A stretch of DNA of 64,000 nucleotides from Methanobrevibacter sp. (GCF_017406825.1 NZ_JAFQXT010000051.1:1-64000); one strand, 5' to 3'; numbered from the stretch's first letter, positions 1 to 10,042 are shown. Notes: generated by a model not told the origin, from the letters alone. Translations and numbers: made by a program.

Positions 1-1514
1 AATCCGGTATGCTGTCCTATTTTAGGGTTTTTACCACCAATTTTAATCATGTTTCCATAGACATGCAATTCACGAATCAGTGCGGTTGTATCAGTAATTT
101 CCTCTCGGAAATGATCTTTTGATGGCAGACGCAATCTTAAAAACCCGGCAATGCTTTCTTCATTAATATCTTCAATTGACAAGAAATGCTCTTGTCCATT
201 GCATGAGGAATAGTTTTCACTAAACAATTCAAAGTCATCCAAAGTATACTCTCTGGAGGTCTTCTTATGTCCTATTTCACGGCAGCGAATGCACTGACAG
301 TTTATATGCTCCTTTTCAAGATTATTATAAACGAGTTCTCCAAGATTAGATTTTTTAACTCCGGCTTCAATAAGCGTTGATGGGATATCCCTTTGAATTC
401 TCATTGTCCTTACCCATTTCGGAAGGATGGCCTTGACTTTAGTTATCAATTCAACGGCTTCGTCATCATTATATGGTTCATATCCGCCTTCTTTCCATAG
501 GTCATACAGTTCGCTTCCTTTCGTTACAAGGCAGGGATAGATTTTCAGCATGTCCGGCTTGAAATCGTCATCACTGAATAGCCGTTTGAACATTTTCAAA
601 TCCTGGCTTTGATTTGAAAACAAGCCCGGCATCATGTGCATGGCCACCTTGATGGCGGAGTCTCTTAAGAGCTGATTGGCTTCAACAACATCGGATAATG
701 TGTGTCCACGTTGAATTTTTTCATATAACTCGTCCGATAGGGTTTGAACACCAAGTTCAACTCGGGTAACTCCAAAATCAAGCATTCTATTGATGTGCTC
801 CTTTTTACAGTAGTCAGGACGGGTTTCAAAAGTCATTCCCACGCATCTCACTTTTGAACTTTCATTGACCCTCTGCACATCATCAATCAACACATAGCCG
901 TTTGGAGGATAGGTTTTCAAAATTCCTTTCTCAAAAGAACGTATCTCCTCATAATCAAGGTCATAATCATAGTTCGTTGGCTTGTTTTCCATAATCAAGC
1001 CAAAGTCACACATTGCCTTTAGGCATTGTGAAACAAACCATTCCTGATAGCACAAATCCCTTGAAGGGAAAGTCCCTCCCATTATTATGAGTTCAACCTT
1101 ATCGATGGGATGGCCAATCTTTTTAAGTTGTTTCAAGCGGTTGAAGCATTGGACATATGGATGATATTCATACATTCTGCCTCTAAGCGCAGCCGGTTCC
1201 TCACCGGTATAGCTTGGAGGAGCAATGTCGCTTTCGGGACAATAAAAACATCTTCCATGAGGACATTTGTGAGGATGGCACATTACGGCAACTATTGCAA
1301 CGCCGGACATTGTTCTTGTTGGTTTTTTCCTTAGGATTCCGGAAACGATTTCCTTTTCCTCAGGTTTTGCATATTCCAGAATGTCCGCATTGCTCATGAA
1401 CCTGGTTAACTTTAAATCGCGACATAACTGCCTTTTTTCGACTTCAAGTTCTTTTCGTGTTGTAATCTTACCATCGACAATATCATCGATTATTATCCGA
1501 CATGCATTTTCCAT
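1..1514 (-). CDS. elp3: Elp3-type tRNA uridine(34) acetyltransferase (radical SAM/GNAT), C-terminus cut by window edge
   Basis: Elp3 makes the carboxymethyl-type modification at the wobble uridine of tRNAs; archaea encode it as a single protein. I translated the minus strand from the ATG at 1514, which has a GGTGA ribosome binding site 8 bases upstream. The N-terminal third carries the Elp3 signature [15 protein letters not shown], which supplies the radical SAM cysteines, followed by the conserved [14 protein letters not shown] stretch. The visible C-terminal end, [11 protein letters not shown], is the start of the acetyl-CoA-binding loop of the GNAT domain. About 504 residues are visible, and only the last few dozen should lie beyond base 1. 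The frame is intact. Confidence 0.93.
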   Translation of the reverse strand, partial: MENACRIIIDDIVDGKITTRKELEVEKRQLCRDLKLTRFMSNADILEYAKPEEKEIVSGILRKKPTRTMSGVAIVAVMCHPHKCPHGRCFYCPESDIAPPSYTGEEPAALRGRMYEYHPYVQCFNRLKQLKKIGHPIDKVELIIMGGTFPSRDLCYQEWFVSQCLKAMCDFGLIMENKPTNYDYDLDYEEIRSFEKGILKTYPPNGYVLIDDVQRVNESSKVRCVGMTFETRPDYCKKEHINRMLDFGVTRVELGVQTLSDELYEKIQRGHTLSDVVEANQLLRDSAIKVAMHMMPGLFSNQSQDLKMFKRLFSDDDFKPDMLKIYPCLVTKGSELYDLWKEGGYEPYNDDEAVELITKVKAILPKWVRTMRIQRDIPSTLIEAGVKKSNLGELVYNNLEKEHINCQCIRCREIGHKKTSREYTLDDFELFSENYSSCNGQEHFLSIEDINEESIAGFLRLRLPSKDHFREEITDTTALIRELHVYGNMIKIGGKNPKIGQHTG

Positions 1515-1622
1515 TTTATTTTCACCATATGATAATAGTTAATTTTATATACAGGATTTATTTATATATTTAATGAAATAAAATATAATTGTATATTATT
1601 AATATTAAGCAAAGGTGAAAAA

Positions 1623-1907
1623 ATGCAAATTAAAGAATTTATTGGATCTACCGTTTTAGATAAAAATGCAAATGTTGTTGGAAAAGTTGACAATGTGGAT
1701 TTTGACACCGCAACCGGTAAAATCGAAGCCGTTACTTTAACTTTACAAAAAAACATCTTCTCCAGAGATGAACTTGAAATCTCCTTTGAAGATATTGCAA
1801 CCATTGGTGCATATGTCATCTTAAACAAAGAAATCGAAAAAGAAGAAGAAGCTGAAGAAGCTGAAGCTGAAACTGTTGAAGTCGAAATAGAAGACGACAC
1901 TGAATAA
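1623..1907 (+). CDS. Small PRC-barrel domain protein
   Basis: A 94-residue protein. Residues 1-75 form a PRC-barrel: KEFIGSTVLDKNANVVGKV, then a second beta unit with the ARDELEISFEDI-type edge. The last 20 residues are almost entirely Glu/Asp/Ala, an acidic tail. PRC-barrels are small beta-barrels found in ribosome maturation factor RimM and photosynthetic reaction centre subunit H; stand-alone archaeal copies have no settled function. The start is firm: GGTG followed by five A residues and ATG. It is followed after 12 bases by a DUF2098 gene, probably co-transcribed. A paralogue lies at 20836-21066, next to pyrE. Confidence 0.8.
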   Translation: MQIKEFIGSTVLDKNANVVGKVDNVDFDTATGKIEAVTLTLQKNIFSRDELEISFEDIATIGAYVILNKEIEKEEEAEEAEAETVEVEIEDDTE

Positions 1908-1919
1908 ACAGGTATTAAA

Positions 1920-2222
1920 ATGGTTTTTGATGCAAGAGGATTGGAAATTACTCTTGATTCTCATGTCAGATATGTGGATACAGGAACAATGGGCAAAGTC
2001 CTTGACCTGAAGACACAGGACGGCATTGACTGGGTAAAAATTGATAAAACCGAATTATGGTATCGTTCTAATTTAGTCGAATTGCTCGATGAAAAGGACA
2101 TTAAAAAATCTTCATTCTATGATGAGGGAGATAATGAAATTGACGTTGAAGCAATGAAAGAAAAAGCAAAATCATTGGAAAACATGCAAATGGATTCCAG
2201 TGTTGCAGAAGGTGGAGGTTAA
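1920..2222 (+). CDS. DUF2098 family protein
   Basis: A 100-residue protein that I place in DUF2098, a small family seen mainly in methanogens. The N-terminal 55 residues (DARGLEITLDSHVRYVDTGT, then GKVLDLKTQDGIDWVKID) look like a compact beta-barrel with an SH3- or KOW-like character. The C-terminal 40 residues are charged and probably helical or disordered. It begins 12 bases after the PRC-barrel gene and ends convergent with the helicase gene. No catalytic residues are recognisable. Function unknown. Confidence 0.7.
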   Translation: MVFDARGLEITLDSHVRYVDTGTMGKVLDLKTQDGIDWVKIDKTELWYRSNLVELLDEKDIKKSSFYDEGDNEIDVEAMKEKAKSLENMQMDSSVAEGGG

Positions 2223-2232
2223 ATCCCACCTT

Positions 2233-4311
2233 TTAATTATTTGCAAATAATCTTATTTTCTCAGCTAATTTAGGTCCGATACCTTCTACTTTTTGCAACT
2301 CATTTTCTGAAACGCCACTCAAATCTGTTCCGAATATTCTGACCAGATTTCTTGCTCTTTTTCTACCGAGTCTTTTTACTCCAACGACTAACGGAATAAT
2401 GTCCTCTTTAACACCGTAGTATAATCTGGCGGATAAAATGTCAAAGTCTTTCAGGTTGGAATAGTTTCCCAGCACTTCTGAGGTGTCTTTTGCAAACTTG
2501 ACAAGACGGGATGCTTCATAAGCGGATCTTCTAGTTGAAGCGGAATAAACATTGTATCTGTTTTCGATTTCATACTCGTTTCTCTCATCAATCCATTCCA
2601 TCAATGATACGGCTGTGGCTTCAACGTTTCCGATATCAACTGCAAAGAGACCTACTTCGGACAGTTTTTCATGCACTGGGTCTTTTGATTTTCTTCCTTT
2701 GAAGGATATGAGAGGCACATCAGGAGTTTCACATAAAGCATATATGAATTCACTGGCGTTAATCTTATTGATGCCTGAGATGTATTCCTTAATTTTAACC
2801 GCTGTTTCAACAGAATAGTTTGATTTAGCTATTAGATAACCAAAATCAGTGGCTTTCAATCCTTCAGGGGTTGCCCTTATGATTCCGTTTTGAAGCAGAA
2901 ATTCCAATGCGATTTCAAGTTCGTATCTAATGCTATCGGCAGCAAACAATGCCATTGAAGGATTATTGCTCATCTGATAGCCGTATAATGTTTTTTCAAA
3001 AAAGTCAATCAGTTCATCCAGATTCCTTGAAAGTGATGAAGCTATTTGGGCAATAATCTGTTTATAAATCGCATCTTTGTTTTCAACGAGCTTTGAATTG
3101 GTTTTTTCAATTTCGCCTTCAACGTAGTATTCCTGCAGGTTTAGAGCCTCATCCATTGTTTTTGCTATTAGATAGGAATATCCGACATCATCATATTGTG
3201 GCCTTCCTGCTCGTCCGGACATCTGTTCATAATCAAAAACAGGTATCTGTTCGGGCCCCCTTGTTGTCCACCGGGTATGGTCTCTGATTGCAACGGTTTT
3301 GGAAGGTAAATTGACTCCATACATTAAACTCGGTGTTGCGGTAATCATTAAGATATTCCCGTTTCTGAATTCATCTTCAATGATTTCTTTCTGTTCATTG
3401 AAAAGACCGGCATGGTGAAAAGCGACACCGTGTTCGATGCTTTCGGCCAATTTAAGGCAGGTGCTTGTTGGAAGTGAACCTTTATTTTTTGGAACTTCAA
3501 GTATCCTATCGGCAACTTCTTTAAAGCGTTCCCTCTGTCTCAAATTAATTTTCTTGTCTATCTTTTTTGAAACGTAAGTTGCAAGGCTTTCTGTAAATCT
3601 TCTAGTGGACACGAAAGCCAATGCCTGCGATTTATCTTCAATTGACTTTTCCAATACTTTCACAATAACATCATTCTTGTTTTTGGTATTGAACATCTCC
3701 GCATCCAAAACTTCCTTATGCAGTGGGACCGGCCGGTAATCATGCTCTATGCAGGTTCCTTCAAGCCACCCCTCTATTTCTTCAATATTTTTCAAGGTAG
3801 CTGACAGCGCAATTATTCTCATTTTGGGATTTATGATTTTTGCCCTTGTTATTGCCGCTTCAAGAGTTGGTCCTCTTGTGAATTCCCCAATCATGTGGAA
3901 TTCGTCAATGATTAGGGTATCAACATCCCTTAGATTATTCCAGGAAAATCTTGTAAGCACGTCAAATGATTCGAAAACCATTACGGACAAATCGGAACTT
4001 GCAGGGTGTTTGCCAACGCGGATTCCATGTTCTTCAAATGCTTTGAATTCCTTAACCTTTTCGTTCTGTATCGAAAGAAGTGGTGCTGCATAAACTGCCT
4101 TGCCTCCGTCAAGTATTGTTTTTAAAGCTGGAAGGATTCCTAAAACGGTTTTTCCACTGGCTGTAGGAATGCAGATTATGTAATTTGATTTGTCTTCAAG
4201 GTATCCTGACTCGATAACAGCCTTTTGAGCAGGATTAAACTCTTTAATGTAAGGGTATGCACCATTGATTATTGTTTTGATATCGTCTCTTAGATTTTCC
4301 ATTTTAATCAT
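2233..4311 (-). CDS. Ski2-like superfamily 2 helicase (Hel308-related) with C-terminal helix-hairpin-helix
   Basis: An ATP-dependent superfamily 2 helicase of 692 residues. Visible motifs are Walker A PTASGKT (about 49-55), a DEFH box (136-139), motif III ALSAT (168-172) and motif VI QMSGRAGR. The C-terminal 50 residues form a helix-hairpin-helix (LGRKRARNLVRIFG, then VEGIGPKLAEKI), the usual DNA-binding end of Hel308-type enzymes. Such helicases act on stalled forks and branched DNA. The box reads DEFH instead of the DEIH/DEVH of classical Hel308, so it may be a second Ski2 subfamily specific to Methanobacteria. No ribosome binding site is evident; a TATA-like run about 25 bases upstream suggests a leaderless mRNA. 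Confidence 0.87.
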   Translation of the reverse strand: MIKMENLRDDIKTIINGAYPYIKEFNPAQKAVIESGYLEDKSNYIICIPTASGKTVLGILPALKTILDGGKAVYAAPLLSIQNEKVKEFKAFEEHGIRVGKHPASSDLSVMVFESFDVLTRFSWNNLRDVDTLIIDEFHMIGEFTRGPTLEAAITRAKIINPKMRIIALSATLKNIEEIEGWLEGTCIEHDYRPVPLHKEVLDAEMFNTKNKNDVIVKVLEKSIEDKSQALAFVSTRRFTESLATYVSKKIDKKINLRQRERFKEVADRILEVPKNKGSLPTSTCLKLAESIEHGVAFHHAGLFNEQKEIIEDEFRNGNILMITATPSLMYGVNLPSKTVAIRDHTRWTTRGPEQIPVFDYEQMSGRAGRPQYDDVGYSYLIAKTMDEALNLQEYYVEGEIEKTNSKLVENKDAIYKQIIAQIASSLSRNLDELIDFFEKTLYGYQMSNNPSMALFAADSIRYELEIALEFLLQNGIIRATPEGLKATDFGYLIAKSNYSVETAVKIKEYISGINKINASEFIYALCETPDVPLISFKGRKSKDPVHEKLSEVGLFAVDIGNVEATAVSLMEWIDERNEYEIENRYNVYSASTRRSAYEASRLVKFAKDTSEVLGNYSNLKDFDILSARLYYGVKEDIIPLVVGVKRLGRKRARNLVRIFGTDLSGVSENELQKVEGIGPKLAEKIRLFANN

Positions 4312-4454
4312 TAATTTTTATTTTTTTAATATATATTAAATATTTCCGGAGAGCATTTGATAAGTAATATCAGTTTTAAGATTTTTTTCAAATGCAAAAA
4401 ATTTATTACTAATAATACAATTATATTTTAATTGATTTAAATTGGAGTTATTTT

Positions 4455-5348
4455 ATGGCAGATAATTTTCGCGAGAAAAGTGGTAAAAAAGTGACTTTGG
4501 TTGCAGTTCTTGCGAATTGCTTTTTGACAGTTTTCAATATTGCAGTCGGTATGATTGCCGGAAGCAGTGCATTGGTTTCTGAAGGAGCACATACACTTTC
4601 AGACATCATAACGACAGTCATTGCATATATCGGATTTAAGTATAGTCAAAAACCGGCTGATGATGATCATCCTTTAGGTTATGCTCGTGCCGAAGCCATA
4701 AGCGGATTATTCATTGTTTTATTTTTGGTTGTCATTTCTTGGGAAATTATTGAAAAGGCTTCCAAACAGGTATTGTTCAATCAATTTTCAGCCCCTCATA
4801 TGAGCGTTGCGGCAATGGCGGTTGTAGGAATTTTCATCAATATAATTGTCAGCAGATATATGATAAAGGTTGGAAAGGAAATTAAAAGTCCTGCCATAAT
4901 CGCCGATGGTTATCATCAGAAATCAGATGTATTCACTTCAATCGCAATAGTGATAGGGGTATTCTTTTCCAATATCGGCCATCCTGTTTTTGATTCCATA
5001 ATTGCAATAGTCATCGGACTGCTTATCTTTAAAACAGCAGTCGAGATTTTCATATCAAATGTTAATTATATCATTGGAAAGCTGCCATCCAAGGAGTTAA
5101 TTGAAAACATAAGGAACATTGCAAATTCAGTGCCTAACGTTCAGGATACTAAGAATATCCTGGTTGACTATATGGGATATTCCACAATAATCATATTGGA
5201 AATAGAACTTGATGAGAGAATGATTCTCGAAGAATCTCATAAAGTATGCAGTGAGGTTCATGAAAGAATCATCAGGGAGATTCCCGAAGTCAAGCACGTA
5301 TCAGTTAAAGCAAGTCCTGTCAAAATCAGTGGTGCCGAAAACATCTAA
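4455..5348 (+). CDS. Cation diffusion facilitator family transporter
   Basis: A CDF (cation efflux) protein of 297 residues that would export divalent metals such as Zn, Mn or Fe across the cytoplasmic membrane in exchange for protons. The metal-site segments are visible: SEGAHTLSD in TM2, DDDHPLGYARAEAISG in the loop, and ADGYHQKSD in TM5. Hydrophobic segments account for about six membrane helices over residues 12-205. The C-terminal 90 residues form the cytoplasmic regulatory domain, with the usual ...VPNVQDTKNILVD... start. A close paralogue is at 51267-52172. The gene stands alone, with a short AT-rich leader. Confidence 0.93.
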   Translation: MADNFREKSGKKVTLVAVLANCFLTVFNIAVGMIAGSSALVSEGAHTLSDIITTVIAYIGFKYSQKPADDDHPLGYARAEAISGLFIVLFLVVISWEIIEKASKQVLFNQFSAPHMSVAAMAVVGIFINIIVSRYMIKVGKEIKSPAIIADGYHQKSDVFTSIAIVIGVFFSNIGHPVFDSIIAIVIGLLIFKTAVEIFISNVNYIIGKLPSKELIENIRNIANSVPNVQDTKNILVDYMGYSTIIILEIELDERMILEESHKVCSEVHERIIREIPEVKHVSVKASPVKISGAENI

Positions 5349-5432
5349 TCTGGATTAATTCTTTCAATGGGAACAGTTATATATTAATAACTTATAAAAT
5401 ATTTACAAATTAACTTAAAGGAGAGATAGAAT

Positions 5433-5702
5433 ATGGCAATAAAAGTAGAAGTATTTTCAACTAGTACCTGTCCACACTGTCCAGCGGCAATTGATGCTGC
5501 CCAAAAAGCAAAAGATAAATTAGGCGATGCAATTGATGTGGAATCAATTAAAATCGATGACCCAAGCAATCCAGAAAACAGACAAAGAGCAATGGATTAT
5601 CAAATCATGGCAGTTCCTACAGTAGTTATCGACGGGGAAGTAAGTTTTGTAGGCACTCCTTCTGAAGATGAATTAATTTCTGTACTTGAATCTAAATTAT
5701 AG
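5433..5702 (+). CDS. Thioredoxin/glutaredoxin-like small redox protein (CPHC)
   Basis: An 89-residue thioredoxin-fold protein with the active site TCPHC at residues 12-16 near the first strand and the cis-proline segment MAVPTVVIDGE at about 60-70. This is the compact archaeal thioredoxin/glutaredoxin type found in methanogens, expected to reduce protein disulfides in the cytoplasm. A strong GGAGAG ribosome binding site precedes the ATG, and a TATA-like element (TTATATATT) lies about 50 bases upstream. It is followed closely by cbiD, which may be read from the same transcript. Confidence 0.88.
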   Translation: MAIKVEVFSTSTCPHCPAAIDAAQKAKDKLGDAIDVESIKIDDPSNPENRQRAMDYQIMAVPTVVIDGEVSFVGTPSEDELISVLESKL

Positions 5703-5725
5703 ATTCTCTCTTTTTTTTATTTAAA

Positions 5726-6814
5726 ATGTCTATTGATGAATATACTGGCGTTACAACAGGCACTGTAGCAACAGCTTGTTCGCTTGCAGCATTGGAGGCG
5801 ATTCTGGAATCTTCCGACATTGCATGCGTCAATGTTGAAACTCCCAAAAAGACTTTGGATATCATTATTGACAGTTGCAGGAAAATATCTGATTTTAAAG
5901 CCTGTGCAGTAGCCCATAAGAATCCTTACAATGACCCTGATGTTACAGTCGATTTGGCAATAGTTTCCACTGTAGAATTATTGGATAAAACTGATGAGGA
6001 GAGTAATGTTATAATCACTGGGGGAAAGGGCGTTGGCAAAATCACAAAGCCAGGCCTTCAGGTTCCTGTTGGGGATTATGCAATAAATCCGGGTCCTCGT
6101 CGCATGATTGTTAAAAACTTAAAGGATAAGATACCTGAAGATAAAATTGCAAAAGTAACCATCTCCATTCCCGATGGAGAAATCATTGCCAAAAAAACAA
6201 TGAATCCCAAATTGGGCATCATCGGGGGAATATCGGTTTTAGGGACAACAGGTATTGCAAGGTCCATGTCCAGCGAGGCGTATAAGAATTCCATTGTCAC
6301 ACAATTGGATGTCGCTTTGGCTTCAAACATTGAGGATTTGATTTTTGTCCCGGGAAACATCGGCGAAAAGTTGGCTCTGAAAAACTTGAATGCGTCTAAA
6401 GAACAGATTATCCAAACAGGCAATTATGTTGGTTTCATGTTTGAAGAGGCTGAAAAAAGAGGAATTGTCAAATTCACTTTCTTCGGACACATCGGAAAAT
6501 TGATAAAGGTTGCCGGAGGAATCTTCAACACTAAATATGCCATTGCAGACGGCAGACGCGAGATAATGGTTGCACATGCAGCATTATGCGGCGCAAAACA
6601 AGAGGACCTTCAAAGATTATTCGATTCAAAAACAACTGATGACATGATGAACATATTGAACGAATTGGATATTTCAGTTGAGGTTTCAAATAGTATTGCC
6701 CATGCAATCCGCGAAAGGTGCAAGCAACGTTTTGATTTGGATTTAAATGTTATTCTAGTGGATATGGAAGGAAATTATCTAAACGACAATGCGGAAATTA
6801 TCTCTAAAAAATGA
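5726..6814 (+). CDS. cbiD: Cobalt-precorrin-5B (C1)-methyltransferase
   Basis: CbiD methylates C-1 of cobalt-precorrin-5B in the anaerobic cobalamin pathway, which methanogens need for the corrinoid of methyltransferase MtrA. The protein is 362 residues, normal for the family, and opens with the diagnostic YTGVTTGTVATACSLAAL. Family segments such as GGKGVGKITKPGLQVPVG, INPGPRRMI and GTTGIARSMSSEAY follow. There is no clear ribosome binding site: the ATG follows a T-rich stretch 23 bases after the redox gene. A second cobamide gene, cbiZ, is at 18195-19202. Confidence 0.95.
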   Translation: MSIDEYTGVTTGTVATACSLAALEAILESSDIACVNVETPKKTLDIIIDSCRKISDFKACAVAHKNPYNDPDVTVDLAIVSTVELLDKTDEESNVIITGGKGVGKITKPGLQVPVGDYAINPGPRRMIVKNLKDKIPEDKIAKVTISIPDGEIIAKKTMNPKLGIIGGISVLGTTGIARSMSSEAYKNSIVTQLDVALASNIEDLIFVPGNIGEKLALKNLNASKEQIIQTGNYVGFMFEEAEKRGIVKFTFFGHIGKLIKVAGGIFNTKYAIADGRREIMVAHAALCGAKQEDLQRLFDSKTTDDMMNILNELDISVEVSNSIAHAIRERCKQRFDLDLNVILVDMEGNYLNDNAEIISKK

Positions 6815-6824
6815 TTTTCCCATT

Positions 6825-7250
6825 TTAATCAATCAACTTATCTATTTTTTCAAAAAGTTCTCCATAGACTTTAAAAAGGTCATTGAGTTCATCATCATTT
6901 TTAGACATTAAAACCATCTTAAGTTGAGCATCGTCTTTAAAGATTTTCACCTGGTCGGATTCATAGTCGTTATCAGTAATCAATGATTTAATTTCATCAT
7001 AGGCATCTTCAGTTAAGTTATGCCTTCTGGTATGGTTCAATATGTCCATTGCGTGAATAACTCCATTATCTGGTCTGTCAATACATGAAGATAGTCTGAT
7101 TTTGGTAATCATATAATAAGGAGCTTCTATCTTGTCTCGACGAAGCACGATGGTAATTTTTGATATCACATGATCATCATTGCAATTTTCATTTAGGAAT
7201 CCGATCATTCGGAACTGTTTAAAATTTCCATTATTGTTCATGAAAGTCAT
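6825..7250 (-). CDS. Conserved archaeal hypothetical protein (possibly DUF2120)
   Basis: A 141-residue soluble protein convergent with cbiD. I do not recognise it with confidence; its size and pattern resemble DUF2120, a family restricted to methanogens. It is mixed alpha/beta with no signal peptide, no membrane segment, and two cysteines without a metal-site pattern. The C-terminal 35 residues (ELNDLFKVYGELFEKIDKLID) look helical. The start may be residue 1 or Met4. Function unknown. Confidence 0.6.
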   Translation of the reverse strand: MTFMNNNGNFKQFRMIGFLNENCNDDHVISKITIVLRRDKIEAPYYMITKIRLSSCIDRPDNGVIHAMDILNHTRRHNLTEDAYDEIKSLITDNDYESDQVKIFKDDAQLKMVLMSKNDDELNDLFKVYGELFEKIDKLID

Positions 7251-7469
7251 GGTAATATATTTTTTTTAGGAAATATTTAAGTTTGATGCAGTTTCAGATA
7301 TTAATATTCCGTTAGATGGACAATTAAGTTTTTTAGATTGAAAACTATGATTCCATTTCCTTTTTTTTTAAAACAAATCGCATCTTAAACATTAATTTTT
7401 CTTATATAATTAATTATTTAAACAATAATTTCATTATATTTATATAGTGAAGATTTGGAGTTTTAACTT

Positions 7470-8552
7470 ATGAAAATAGCTATGGTCGGTCAGTTCCCGC
7501 CTCATGTTGGGGGAGTGGGAGTTCATATACATACCTTATCAAAAAGATTAGTTGAAATGGGTCATGAGGTTTTTGTCATAACATATCCCCACAAGGAAAT
7601 TAAGGATATTGACGGAATTCATGTTATCCCAACAAAAGGTCTTAATCTTAAAGGAGTAAGGGGATTGATGTTTAAGAAAAATGCCAAAAAGGCATTGGAA
7701 AAGCTCATTGAAAAAGAAGGCATAGACATTATTCATGGCCATTACTTATTCCCCGCAGGGGCCGCGGCTGTTGAGGTTGGGAAAAAATACAATATTAAAA
7801 CTTATGTAACCGCACACGGTTCAGACATGTTTGAATTATATAAAAATCAGTCATTCATGCGTTCCTCAATTAAAACAGTATTGGAAGATGCTGATGTGGT
7901 CTGTGCAGTCAGCAATGCATTGAAACATGAAATCATTGCAACAGGAGTTGTTGGCATAGCCAATAAAACCAGAATTTCATGGAACTCCGTTGATGTAAAC
8001 AAATTTTCAAACCATCCTGATGTTTCATTCAGGGTGGAAAATAAAATTGGAAACAAACCAATCGTCCTTTTTGTTGGCAATCTAATTAAAAGGAAAAATG
8101 TTGATTCTCTTATTGAAGCCAAAAAAATCTCCAATTGCGATTATTGTTTAGTGATTGTTGGAGATGGGCCTTTATTTAAAGACCTGAAGAAAAAGGTAGA
8201 AGAAGAAAATATCCATGATGTGATCTTTACAGGATCAAGAAACGATGTTGAAAGAATAATTCCAAGCTGTGACGTTTTGGTCTTGCCGTCATTTTCAGAA
8301 AGTTTCGGTTTGGTGCTTATTGAAGCTTTGGCTTGCGGCAAACCCGTAATAGGAAGTGATGTTGGGGGAATTTCAGAGATAATCACTAAGGATGTGGGAC
8401 TATTGGTTGACCCGAATGATGTAGTTTCAATTGCCAAGGCCACTGATAGAATTCTCACTGACAATGATTTGAGATTAATCTTTTCGATGAATGCCAGAAA
8501 CAGGGCTTTGGATTTTGCAGTTGTTGACATTCCATATGACGAGGTTAGATAA
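7470..8552 (+). CDS. Glycosyltransferase family 4 (GT-B)
   Basis: A 360-residue GT-B fold glycosyltransferase. The N-terminal domain has the glycine-rich PPHVGGVGVHIHTLSKRL motif. The C-terminal domain has the GT4 donor-site pattern FSESFGLVLIEALACGKPVI, holding the E-x7-E pair, followed by GSDVGGISEI. Such enzymes transfer sugars from nucleotide donors for cell-envelope polymers or glycolipids; the acceptor cannot be read from sequence. A TATA-like TTATATTTATATAG lies about 25 bases before the likely transcript start, and GGAG precedes the ATG. The stop overlaps the next start (TAATG), so it is translationally coupled to shikimate kinase, though the pathways have no obvious link. Confidence 0.9.
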   Translation: MKIAMVGQFPPHVGGVGVHIHTLSKRLVEMGHEVFVITYPHKEIKDIDGIHVIPTKGLNLKGVRGLMFKKNAKKALEKLIEKEGIDIIHGHYLFPAGAAAVEVGKKYNIKTYVTAHGSDMFELYKNQSFMRSSIKTVLEDADVVCAVSNALKHEIIATGVVGIANKTRISWNSVDVNKFSNHPDVSFRVENKIGNKPIVLFVGNLIKRKNVDSLIEAKKISNCDYCLVIVGDGPLFKDLKKKVEEENIHDVIFTGSRNDVERIIPSCDVLVLPSFSESFGLVLIEALACGKPVIGSDVGGISEIITKDVGLLVDPNDVVSIAKATDRILTDNDLRLIFSMNARNRALDFAVVDIPYDEVR

Positions 8553-9418
8553 TGAGGAAAATTGTCAGGTCTCCCGGTTCTGCGACAATAATCAATGCAA
8601 TTGCAACTGGTTTCGGTTCAGCGTTCGGCATTGGTTTGGATATAAAATGTGAGGCTAAAACAATGCCTGATTCAATAAGATGTGTCAATGACGTTGGAGC
8701 CGACACTGACTTAATGGAATTATGTGTTCAGAAGGTTTTCAATCATTATGATATTGACAAAGAGGATTTTGGAATCAGCTTAAAGACCCAATCCAGTTTG
8801 CCGATGGCATCAGGACTTTCAAGCAGCAGCGCTTCTTCAAATGCTATTGTTAAAGTTACCTCAGAAATCATTAAAGAGGAATTTGATTTAAAGCCACTGT
8901 CCGATTTGGAGGTAATCAATATGGCAATCGACGCATCTCTTGATGCGGGAGTTACAATCACGGGTTCATTTGATGATGCAACGGCATCCTATTTTGGAGG
9001 AGTCGTCGTAACTGACAATAAAAATAGGGAGTTTATCATAAAAGAGAAAATGGATGATCATTCTATTTTGATTTACATGCCTGATTTCCACTCAAAATCA
9101 GGGGATTCAAATGTTGGGAGGATGAAAGTTCTAGCTCCATTGGTCGAAACGGCATTCGATTTCGCATGTAAAAAAGAGTACTTCAAGGCTTTAAATTTAA
9201 ATGGACTGATTTATTCTTCTGCATTGGGATTCAATACTTCAATTGCCATTGACGCTTTACAGGCTGGTGCTCTTGCAGCTGGCCTTTCAGGAACCGGCTC
9301 ATCCTTTGTGGCGATTGTTGATGTTGATTCAATTGATGATGTTCGCGAGTCATGGATGAAATATGAAGGCAGAGTCATCGAAACTGTGAGTGATAATGAC
9401 GGTTGCTGTTTGTTATAG
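8552..9418 (+). CDS. aroK: Shikimate kinase, archaeal GHMP type
   Basis: Archaea phosphorylate shikimate with a GHMP-superfamily kinase unrelated to bacterial AroK. The protein is 288 residues, typical for this family. It has the ATP-binding segment LPMASGLSSSSASSNAI at about 90-106, the N-terminal SPGSATIINAIATGFGSAFG, and the C-terminal AAGLSGTGSSFVAI motif. The next gene encodes chorismate mutase, which supports a role in aromatic amino acid synthesis. It starts one base into the stop codon of the glycosyltransferase gene. Confidence 0.93.
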   Translation: MRKIVRSPGSATIINAIATGFGSAFGIGLDIKCEAKTMPDSIRCVNDVGADTDLMELCVQKVFNHYDIDKEDFGISLKTQSSLPMASGLSSSSASSNAIVKVTSEIIKEEFDLKPLSDLEVINMAIDASLDAGVTITGSFDDATASYFGGVVVTDNKNREFIIKEKMDDHSILIYMPDFHSKSGDSNVGRMKVLAPLVETAFDFACKKEYFKALNLNGLIYSSALGFNTSIAIDALQAGALAAGLSGTGSSFVAIVDVDSIDDVRESWMKYEGRVIETVSDNDGCCLL

Positions 9419-9515
9419 GAAAAATTTGTCATTTTCTTTGCTATCTTAAAAATGAAACATATACTTTATATACTAGGATATTGATAAATTATATTATTAT
9501 CAATTTGGTGATTTT

Positions 9516-9845
9516 TTGAAAAGTAATGGCGAAAGTAAACATTTTGAAAATAATGAAGAAGCTGAAATACTTCTCAAGGAATCCAGAAAACGTATTGATG
9601 AAATTGATAATGCGTTATTTGATTTAATTTCTCAGAGAACTGCTCTTGCAAAAGATATTGTATTTTCTAAGGATTATCTGGGATTACCTATCTATGATAA
9701 GGATAGGGAAGAGGCAATTCATAAAAAAATTGAGAAATTATCCAAAGAGAATAATCTTGATAGTGAAATTATTGATCAAATATTTAGTATGCTGACTAAG
9801 TTAAGTAAAAACATGCAAAAACAAATTTTAAAGGAGGAATGTTAA
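9516..9845 (+). CDS. Chorismate mutase, AroQ type
   Basis: A 109-residue all-helical chorismate mutase that converts chorismate to prephenate for Phe and Tyr synthesis. The AroQ pattern is plain: [18 protein letters not shown], then [10 protein letters not shown], then [17 protein letters not shown]. The start is TTG at 9516, supported by GGTG 6 bases upstream and by the lack of an in-frame ATG in a better position. The stop overlaps the start of rps17e (TAATG), so the pair is translationally coupled. A TATA-like element (TTTATATA) lies at about 9470. Confidence 0.9.
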   Translation: MKSNGESKHFENNEEAEILLKESRKRIDEIDNALFDLISQRTALAKDIVFSKDYLGLPIYDKDREEAIHKKIEKLSKENNLDSEIIDQIFSMLTKLSKNMQKQILKEEC

Positions 9846-10042
9846 TGGGCAATATTAGAACTTCATTTGTTAAACGTTTAGCAAAAGAACTCATCGAAAC
9901 TCACAAAGGTGTTTTCACTACTGATTTTGAAGAAAATAAAAAATTAGTACAGGAATACTCAACCGTAAGTACTAAACATTTAAGAAACAAAATCGCAGGA
10001 TATGTAACAAGGCTTGTTAGGTTAGAACAAACCCAAAAATAA
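9845..10042 (+). CDS. rps17e: 30S ribosomal protein S17e
   Basis: The archaeal/eukaryotic ribosomal protein S17e, a 65-residue helix-turn-helix-like small-subunit protein. [18 protein letters not shown] is characteristic. I start it at the ATG at 9845 because AGGAGG at 9832-9837 sits at ideal distance; an in-frame ATG at 9839 overlaps that site. The start codon overlaps the chorismate mutase stop codon. A T-rich terminator region follows at 10043-10080. Confidence 0.95.
   Translation: MGNIRTSFVKRLAKELIETHKGVFTTDFEENKKLVQEYSTVSTKHLRNKIAGYVTRLVRLEQTQK

Noticed and set aside
1110-1399. Plus-strand frames of 61-74 codons
   Set aside because: They lie inside elp3 on the other strand, with no ribosome binding site or sensible protein features.
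3749-4093. Plus-strand 114-codon frame
   Set aside because: Antisense shadow of the helicase gene.
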